A program made the position numbers and the translations under genes. The notes beneath the pieces were generated by a model. The model was given only the letters and a program-made list of their open reading frames with translations, was not told the origin of the DNA and did not search any database. This document shows, one piece after another, positions 55,470 to 64,000 of a stretch of DNA of 64,000 nucleotides. The DNA is from Whitmania pigra (lineage: Eukaryota; Annelida; Clitellata; Hirudinida; Haemopidae), in NCBI GenBank assembly GCA_021613335.1, contig JAJTWR010000302.1, positions 627,501 to 691,500 of the forward strand. Reading direction: 5' to 3'. Every line of letters starts with the position of its first letter. Positions within the stretch are counted from its first letter, which is position 1.

Positions 55470-57858
55470 ATGAAGGCTCTCAAACTACTGATGTTTAGCG
55501 CTAGCCGTAACTTTACACTGTGTATTTCAAAGTAAGTAATTAATTAGCGAAACGTAACTGTAAAACAGTAGCACAGATAACACCTGTATTTACTTTTGAT
55601 TTTCTCAATATAGATCCATTTGCAGAAGTTACAGCACATCTGAGGCCTCATCGGACTTGATATGGCCCATACGACACCAGCTTACACAATGTCAAGTGTC
55701 GACCACAATTGGTATTGTGGAAGATTCATTCGACGTAGGGTACATCGATACTATGGACGAAGCCCATAAAATGCCACAAGGAAAACTTCAAAATGTTAGA
55801 AATGTTTTGTTTTTGGGCAATGAGCACTTTTCTGACAACATGAACATGCTCAAAGAGCTTCAGAAGAACTTTTTCGAACCACTGGTAAAAAATAACTGCA
55901 GGGTTGTCATGCCTTTCACGCTCGGTGGGTTTGTTGTTAAGATGTTGTAAATGCAAATGATCTTATTTAAAAAAAAAATAATGTCAGGCTCCAAACACAC
56001 ATTCATGGATAACAAAATCATGTACAGAAACGAAATGCTGGGAGAGAGGACGCAGTTTGTAGTCGATTTCATTGTCGGCAGGCATCTGAGAAAGTTGGTA
56101 GGAATATATTAGTAATATTAATAATAATAGTTAATTTGTAAGGTCTGATATAGCTAGTAGGAATGCAATATTATTATTATTAATATTAATTACATAATTA
56201 ATTTGTAAGACGACAATGACTTGCATTGCTCTGGAAAAACTATTTTTGGAAGATTAGTTACGTGGGATTTATTTATCGAGGCGACCTTACTCGATGCGGT
56301 TCAAATTGGTGCAACTTCCCTATTAAGGAGCGACCCCTAACCCACTGATGAACCACGACCTTCATAGGACCCTACTGTTTTTGGCAGGGTCGACTTGATT
56401 GTTGGACACAGCATGGGATGCTTCATGGCCATGGCACTAGGAATGGCCTTTACAGGATCCACACAACTGGCTTTCATTTGCCCATTGCCTGGCAACTGTG
56501 CTCCAAGGTACTTGATGATGATGATGATGGTAGTGATGATGATGATGGTAGTGATGATGATGACGACGGTGATGGTTGTTATGGTAATGATAGAGCTTGC
56601 TAGAAAAACATTTTTTTTTTCTTGTTAAATTGCAACTGGACACTCTCCCACGTATTCTGATCGTCGTTCTTTCAATCTCTCGTAACAGATGGATCGAACC
56701 TTCCCAGCTGAGCTTCAAGATGATGTCCCTATACCGGAAACTGCAGTTTTTCCCCCTGACTAGGGCGTGGGTTTGGTTGGCCAGTAGACGCATGGGGTCA
56801 GAGCTCATGGGTTCAAAGTTCACAAACAAGGAGGCTTACCATCTTCTCAAGGTTGCTCACGGAATGAACTATGACATGGTTGGAGTTTATTCCATTACTG
56901 GCTCAGTTGTTATTCGTTTTGGTACGACATTGAATTTTTTTTTTTGAATTGATGAATTAGGTCGCAATTCGGGTGAACTAGCTTAAGATTTGTCTTCTGT
57001 CCTTTGTGGATGTGCATCTGATTTTGTAATTTTAATCTTTTTCCTTTTACGTAAGAATAATTTTGTTTAATTCCTTACCAACTACATGATCTCCTGCAGT
57101 CTGCAGTCTTATCATCTTTAATCGATTACTGACATCATCGACAAGTTAATGAACTTATAAGCAAATACGGTAATCAGTCCTGCACCATTTCAGGTCAGAA
57201 GCCTCGCAATCTCCATCTCTACCATGAAGAGCAACTTCCTTTACCTCGGTTGCCGTGACGATCCGACCGTGGACAAAGTCGCGCAGAAGGAGTACCTCAA
57301 GCTCATCGGGTTGCCGGAGGCAGACTTCGACGAATACGACGATAACTATAGGGGTAATGTCGACGGTTTTTTTGTTTTTACAATCGATTGTCATTTGGCA
57401 GCTGTTTTGAAAAGGTGATTCTGATGGTGCCTTACAAATTAATAATAATTAATAATAATAATAATAATTAATTTAGGGCACCATAGGCATATTAATTATA
57501 ATTATAATTAATTATCAATTATAATAATAAATATAATTAATCCTTTTTGTCATCTTCTGTTCTTGATTATTTGTGATATATAATCTTAACAATATAATAA
57601 TATTATTTATTGCATTATTTGTTGAAATTTAACCAGCTTCAAGGCATCAACCTTATAAATTTGATATTTGAGCACACTTTGCATATGTACACCTCTGGTA
57701 AATTTGTGTCCACAGTACAAGGGGAACCTTTGCCACCCAGAAAGATGAGGGGTGTCATGCTGCCCGGTCGAACCCACTACCCGTTCGGAGATGAGAGGTC
57801 AGGTCAAGTCATTGCCCAGGAAATCCTTAAGCTTCTCGATAATGAGTCCGTCAAGTAG
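55470..57858 (+). CDS. alpha/beta hydrolase of the DUF1057-like type, probable mitochondrial leader
   Basis: Seven exons: 55,470-55,531; 55,614-55,924; 55,988-56,097; 56,368-56,507; 56,689-56,878 (or to 56,905); 57,194-57,353; 57,716-57,858. About 371-380 residues. The exon-5 donor is unresolved: exon 6 needs phase 0, which ATG|GTTGGA at 56,878 or TCA|GTTGTT at 56,905 supply, while the strongest-looking site (56,921) is in the wrong phase. The N-terminus (MKALKLLMFSASRNF ... CRSYSTSEA) lacks acidic residues and looks like a mitochondrial presequence. ERTQFVVDFIV and the nucleophile elbow GHSMG (Ser about 176) fit the DUF1057 hydrolase family. A likely acid residue is in LGCRDDPTVD and the His in GRTHYPFGDE. 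Substrate unknown. Confidence 0.78.
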
Positions 57859-58511
57859 AGCACCAATGGTAATCAGCAGAAATGCTGTCTGGAATCAACT
57901 AGGATATTTTTGGAACCATTTTTTCAGTCCACTATGTATTAGTACTTTATATTTGCTGATGAAAGAAAGAAATGTTTGAAAACGTCTCGCTCAGGAAGCC
58001 GAACAGACAATTTTACAATTTTAACACAATTACACCTTGGTTTAATGGCTAGAAAAATACATAAAAATGTATTAAAAATAATTTGATGGTGTGCTTTTAC
58101 TACTATATTAAAAATTTCGAGTGGGCCACGACCCGTGCAAGGGTATAATATAACTCGAGAATATTTTTGAGGGGATGCGAACAAACATCAGGGATTACTC
58201 TGAATTCTTATGGCTAAGAGGCTGGGTTAGGATTGGTTGGCGGTCATTACTGATGCTTTAATGATTCCAAATTATGACCTGATTTTCTTCAAAAATTTCT
58301 TTTTTCCTTTCGATACGGACTCTTACATGGTTTCATAACATGCAATTATTCTACTTGTGACTCGAAAAACTGCATTTCAAAGCCTAAGACCCGCACAGGA
58401 TTACAAAATTGAATTAAAAACAATAAGGTCAATCTTTTTTCTATTTCGAATGCTTGTTGTGACTAAAAAAAGCTTTAAAAATAAATTAAAAAAGAGAAAA
58501 AACACAAAAGT
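57859..58511. other. convergent 3' flanks of the hydrolase and PHF14 genes
   Basis: AT-rich. The minus-strand AATAAA at 58,511-58,516 overlaps the PHF14 stop codon. Nothing else seen. Confidence 0.5.
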
Positions 58512-61500
58512 TTATTGGCTATCTTCGTCGTCGTCATCATCCGAGATTTCTATGAATTCTTCCTGCTTGGAGGCCGTAAGTGCGACAGGGTTGGTCGGTT
58601 GTTGTCGGATTACCACGGCGGTCCTCGGCACCTCGGGTACCAACGGCTGCTTCCTCCTGATGATGATCGGGAGTTTCTTTTCCGAGGGAACGGGCAACAT
58701 TCTCGCCACACTGGATGAGCCGTGCAGATGCTGGGAGATGTTGAGGGCAGCCTGTGGCAGGGCGGAGGGGCAGTTGACCTTTGCGAGGATTACCCTTTTG
58801 TTTGGACTTTTCGACGACTGGTTCACAGGAGACTGGGGATCCGCTTTGAATATTGCGACGATGTTTCCGCCCAGCCTTCCGTTGGTTGCAAGTACAGTGT
58901 CCGAAGGTGAGGTTGATTCCTTCAATAGGACTTTAACCAGCCGCTCCTGATTGGTTGGCAGTTGATCTTTCAGTGACCCTTCTCGAACTTGCACGACCTC
59001 CACGGGCTGAGGCTTGTCATCCTGGCTGGAAGCATCGTCGCTGGAAGGCTTGTTGTCACTTTTTTCCTCGTCATCCTCATCATCATCATCTTCGTCTTCC
59101 TCCTCGTCATCACCCGAGGAGATGGAGAGTGGGGAGTCGGTCGAGGCTTCGACGGGCGTCTGAGCAGAACTTCTGGGTTTGGATTTCTGATTGTTTGGAA
59201 TGTAAAAATCTCATGAATTATTAATCGATTAAGGGATTAATGGATTATCGGTGACAAAAATTTCCGAATGCTAATTATGAATTATTAATCGATTAACAGA
59301 ATAACAGTGACATGAATTTCTGAATGTTCGGTTCATGCATAATTAAGTTTATTCAAATTTATGATGACCTCATTTGAATTCAAATGGCTGCTTGGAGTGA
59401 GGCTATTCTTTTTCTTGACCTTCTTGTCTTTTTGCTGTAAATATCGTTAGGATATTTGATTTATTACATTAACATAAAACATGAATATTAACATATTTAT
59501 ATAATATATTATATATAATAGATATTGTATATTAAAATACAATTATAACATTACAATTAAGTGTTCAATGTAATAAGCCAATCAAGCTTTTATTGCATTT
59601 GCTAAGCTCGTATATTTAATCAATTATGTTAATGATTCAGCCCAACTACAATTAACCATCACATAACCATAACCTGATGCAATTTTTAAAATAATCACCA
59701 CAGTTATAATAATAATAATAATAATTATATGTATTATTACACATTATTTCATTTATTAGATAATTATAATAATTTATTACATCATCAAATCATTCATTAT
59801 AATAAATAATGGTTAAAAAAAAAACAAAAACAGAGACAAAAACAGTAATCACTGACGCATCTGATCTTGTTCTCGTGCGCAAACTGGGTGGTGTACTTGA
59901 GGGGCTCCCGGATGAGCCTCTTCTCCCTCAGCCTCCGTGGCTTGTCGAGTTCTTCCGCGGGCTTCTCCACCTCTGCTTCCAGTTGTTCCTTTGAACAGAA
60001 GGAGCACTGCCTGTTTGGGAAATTATTGATGATAATAATAACAACGACAAAAATATTAAAGATAATAGTAATAATAATAACAAGAATAATAATCATAACA
60101 GTACTAACAGCCACAATAATAATAATAACAGTATTAATAATAATAACAGTATTAATTAACACATGCAAAGGGCAACAGATTCTAATGGAGCAAGCGATGA
60201 CATCACCATTTAACCATGTTAACGACAGAAGTAAATAATCAAGTAATAATAAATAATCGTTAAAGACGACCGACCATCCCTGCGACTTGGTCTTCTTTGG
60301 CATCCTGGTCAGTGGAGGGTCGAGGCAATCCAGGTGATAGCTACCTTGACACCTGTCGCAGTTGGCCAATAGGTGCTGGTCTCGAGATAGTTTGCAGACG
60401 GCGCATCTGATTGGTCGGAGTGAATGATAAATTATTCATAAGATATTAATATTTACGATTAAGCTTGTGATTAAGGTCACTGAGGTTATGATGGTAAATG
60501 TATTTATATTTATGATAATGATGAAAAGCTTAACATTTTATGGTAAGAATATAATTAACGTTAATGCTCATGATGATCTCGACAATGGCGAATATCATTG
60601 CTTAATATTCACGAATAACAAAAATAATAATAATAACAATAATAATAATAATAATAATAATAATAACGTTCAATAAACAATATGTTGAATATGCAACAGC
60701 AACGAACTTCAAGAGTTGTTTGGAAGTTGCATTTTGATCGGCTTCATTCTTGGACGGCGACCTGGCGAAGTTTCTGAAACTGACGCATTCTGGTATTCTG
60801 ATCCTCTGAGGGTGATTAGAATAATTTATAATCCAACGATTAACAATTTATCAATTAGTTACCATTTATATATCAATTAATTACCATTTATTTCTCAATA
60901 AATTGTCGCTTATTTATCAATTAATTATTAATTCGTCACCAACCCGTCCTGCAATGTTCATCATGAAATCCCAAAGAGTCAATCCAGTCCTTTGGGTCTG
61001 CATGCTCGAGATTGACAACGACTGTATCTCTTTTTTCAACTGGATAATGATAATATTATAATTTATTAATAATAATAGACTACTTTAAGATGGATAGGAT
61101 TTTTCAGCTGAATAATAACATTGTAATATATTAAAATAATAATAATAATAATTACTTACCATAGAATGATAGCAACAATGATTATGATGATATAATAATA
61201 ATAATAATAATTTATTCATGTGCATTAATAAACTCCTCCCACCTCCTCGATACGTCTGGAAACCTGCTTCTCAGTCTTCCTCATTTCCATAGCCTGCTGC
61301 TTCATTTCCTTGTACCTGCCTTTCATGCCCTCCATCAGTTCGTTCCTTTCTGCGGTGCCAGAAGAGGTCAAAGTTCATTGACGTCATCATCATCATCATC
61401 ATCATGGCCATCGTCATGGCTTACTCACCGAGGTAGTAGCTGACAAAGTCGACGCTGAATGCCGGAGGTATGTAGCCCCTCTTTCTCGTGTCCTTGGCGG

Positions 61501-63932
61501 AGACGTCCTTTAGGAAATAAATTAACATAAATTAGCATGTAATTGACAACTTCATCGGCTGTGTGGTAAGCAGTTAAGCATTAAGTAATGTAAATTATAT
61601 TATAAACGTATTCTATAAGTTGATATTAATAATAATAATATGTTAGTAATAATAATAATGTTTCATAAGTTGGTTCATAAATTAAAACAATTTATACTAA
61701 TAAACTAATACTAAAAAAACTAATCGCTTTCCGACCTCGTTGACCCCTTGTAGCTCCGCCTTCCTGAGCAGTTGCTTGAGTGCATATGAGTTGCTAAGCA
61801 ACATCCTAGGCATCTTTTCCTTCGGGACTGATTTTTTTAGTTTTAATTAAAATCTAATTAAATCGCTAATTGTAAATATTCAATTGTATGTACATCTCAT
61901 TTAATCGTGAAAATAATAATAATAATAATGATGATAATAATAATAATAATAGTACTACTAATAATAATAATTTATGTCAACCAATGTAAACAAAGCTCGC
62001 TCACCCCAGCAAGGTTGTCTGTTACATTTAGCCTCTTGATACTTCATCTGGTGATTGCCCAACTTCCGCTGCAGACGAATCTAAGAAAGTAAAAATATTT
62101 AATATTCATTAGCTTGTAACTTATTACTTTAAGTATATTTTCACTTAACATCATCATGTAATATTATGTTATTTAATAATAATTAATTAGCTAGTAACTT
62201 ATTAATTACCCCGCATCTTTAGTTTCGATCACCATTTTTCTTTACATACAGAGAAACAGGCATCATCCAAACACACGCACACACACAGACGCACACACAC
62301 ACACACATGCGAGCATCCACTCCAATGACGCCTTCGTTTAAAACCATCATCATCATCGTTCGATAAGAAATCACTCAACAAGCAGACGCCAACTCGTAAC
62401 CAACCGAATCCCAACCCACCTTGTCTGCCTCGCTGATTCCTCTGTCCCTCTCGTCCGACTTGAGGTTCGACTGGAGTGCCAACCAGTTTCGGTGGTTGTG
62501 CCTCATCGAGAGTTTGTCCGCATGGATCTTGCAGTAGGCAAAGTACGGATCTGCTATGACCTATCGTTGGAAAGGGGAGGAGTCAATAGTGATTAGCAAG
62601 ATGATTTTTATGCTAATTAGATCAGAATGATTAGATTATGATTAGTTCATTATTGTAATTAAATATAATAGGCATGTAAATGGTATTACAAGTAAATGAA
62701 GTGTCTTACCAGTTTCGACTAATTGATTATTAGCAATAAAAATGGACTTGTTTAAAAAACATGGATTTTATGTATTAATCGCATCACGACCAAGACAATG
62801 CCAGTGAAGAATTAAAATTGTTCAAACTTACATTAACCTCCTCTGGAGATGCCTCTGTGAGCAGACCTTGCCTTTGTGCACTAGGAGATTGATCGAGAGG
62901 CATTAATATTATTACTTAATTATTATTATTATTATTAAACTATTATAATTTAACCATTATTATTTAACAATTATTGCTTAACTATTTCTATGTTATTTAT
63001 TCTATTATATGAGACTGATCAGAAAGCATGATGATTATTATTATTAAGTTATAGGAAGTTATTCCTTAACTAACTGATTATTATTTGACTATTTTTCTAC
63101 ATTATCATTTTACTCTCAGTTCATAAAACTGACGAAGGCATTTTAATTAAAAATCAGAAAATCACATTCTTAGCCAGATTGCTAGTGTTTCACTGGCATG
63201 CAGCTGGATTACAAAAAACCCAGTCCCATAGGAGCAGGTTCAAAACCCACCAAGTCACGTGGAAGTGAACCCTGCACATCCCTGCGTCGCAAGAGATGCA
63301 GACGCCCGTCCTGCTGAATCTCGGATCTTCGCAGAGAGAGCACTCCTAAGATTAATAACTCAATCAGTAAAAATAATAACTTATTACGGGAAATAATATA
63401 ACCAGTAATAATAAACTATTAGGGAAAAATGATATAATCAATATAATGATAAATTATTAGCAAACCAGTATTAGGGAAAAATGATATAATCAATATAATG
63501 ATAAATTATTAGCAAACCAGTATTAGGGAAAAATGATATAATCAATATAATGATAAATTATTAGCAAACCAGTAATTAGCCGATGCCAAACAAATCAAGT
63601 CGAACAAATGTTTAAGAACCTCCGTTACATAATATCTGACCAATCAAATTCAACGTACCTTTGCTCCCCACTTCGAGTAGGGCATCTCAAAGAGTGTGAT
63701 GTTGCTCAACTTTTCGACGTCCCCAAAAGCTATGCCCTTGGTGTAAAGGGCGCATATCAGATGGACCCACCTGGTAGGAATTAAAATAAAATATGCAAAT
63801 GAGAATTATTGCTGATGAATTATAATAATTTAATATATGTTAATGAGGCTCAACAAAGGAAACAAAGGACACCCACCTTCCGCTGTCCGTTTCTTTGAAG
63901 ATGCCTCCGAGGTTCGGGCAGAGTTCGCAGTG
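58512..63932 (-). CDS. PHF14: PHD finger protein 14, 5' end beyond the window
   Basis: Fifteen exons seen: 63,877-63,932; 63,659-63,770; 63,251-63,345; 62,832-62,880; 62,420-62,560; 62,005-62,080; 61,736-61,827; 61,429-61,507; 61,243-61,349; 60,944-61,039; 60,762-60,805; 60,275-60,406; 59,857-60,010; 59,369-59,434; 58,512-59,186. All phases close; 657 residues so far. The first five exons encode most of the extended PHD module (HCELCPN, WVHLICALYTKGIAFGDV, CSLCEDPRF, CDAGMCRVHFHVTC, FAYCKIHADKLS). Exon 12 is a further PHD finger (CAVCKLSRDQHL ... CDRCQGSYHLDCLDPPL) completed by WQCSFC. PHF14 reads histone H3 and acts in transcription control (family knowledge). The last exon is Ser/acidic-rich with a possible SUMO-interacting motif (FIEISDDDDDEDSQ). 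First PHD and N-terminus lie past 64,000. Confidence 0.93.
62271..62309. repeat. CA dinucleotide repeat
   Basis: CACACA with G interruptions (CACACAGACGCACACACA) in a PHF14 intron. Confidence 0.9.
63427..63570. repeat. 51-bp tandem repeat, three copies
   Basis: Units start GAAAAATGATATAATCAATA at about 63,424, 63,475 and 63,526, nearly identical, in the PHF14 intron upstream of the exon at 63,251-63,345. Confidence 0.9.
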
Positions 63933-64000
63933 CTGAGAGATGGAAATGTATAATCTCATTATCATATGATAATAACATTAATATTAATAATAATAAAAAC

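Noticed and set aside
63170..63245. Another tRNA-derived SINE (GGTTCAAAACCC) next to a PHF14 exon
   Set aside because: Only the B-box-like segment is present, no A box at the right spacing, and no second copy with the same head.

Overview
This is a eukaryotic, animal nuclear window. Coding regions are split by GT-AG introns, AT-rich spacers hold long microsatellites, and a CR1/jockey-type LINE and tRNA-derived SINEs are present. Recognisable conserved animal genes are SBDS, BTF3, PHF14 and a USP31/USP43-type deubiquitinase. A C-type lectin with EPN and WND motifs suggests an invertebrate, perhaps an arthropod, but the species cannot be settled from sequence alone.

Region 1 (1-36,000) is an accessory, fast-evolving block. 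It begins with a C-type lectin gene and later has a secreted two-Ig-domain gene. Most of it is a lineage-specific cluster of about seventeen RING-finger genes. Their RING is followed by a 'CPxCK..F..I(F/Y)(H/Y)DF' segment like that of TOPORS-type E3 ubiquitin/SUMO ligases. Minus-strand genes come first: three tandem double-RING genes with introns, then intronless single-RING genes, then one three-exon gene with an EEID repeat. A degraded full-length-scale LINE (16,140-20,008) sits where gene orientation flips. Plus-strand intronless RING genes follow: one singleton, a 1.16-kb tandem array of four nearly identical copies, a duplicated polyglutamine pair, and a five-gene family with Asp/Asn-rich, repeat-encoded tails. 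Several copies are broken by single-base changes, so the cluster shows active birth and death. All plus-strand families share a GATCTTT-like element upstream of the start codon.

Region 2 (36,000-64,000) is a conserved housekeeping block. In order it holds a 12-exon USP31/43-type deubiquitinase (minus) with introns full of (CATC)n, (GAGT)n and trinucleotide repeats; SBDS (minus, 6 exons); BTF3 (plus, 5 exons); a DUF1057-like alpha/beta hydrolase with a mitochondrial-type leader (plus, 7 exons); and PHF14 (minus, at least 15 exons, 5' end beyond the window). Exon boundaries were set by hand from splice sites, and in almost all cases reading phase closes exactly across the junctions.

Functionally, the left block looks like an expanding set of nuclear RING E3 ligases beside pattern-recognition-type genes, which would fit an innate-immune or selfish-element-control role (inference). 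The right block serves ribosome maturation (SBDS), nascent-chain binding (BTF3), chromatin reading (PHF14) and ubiquitin removal (USP).
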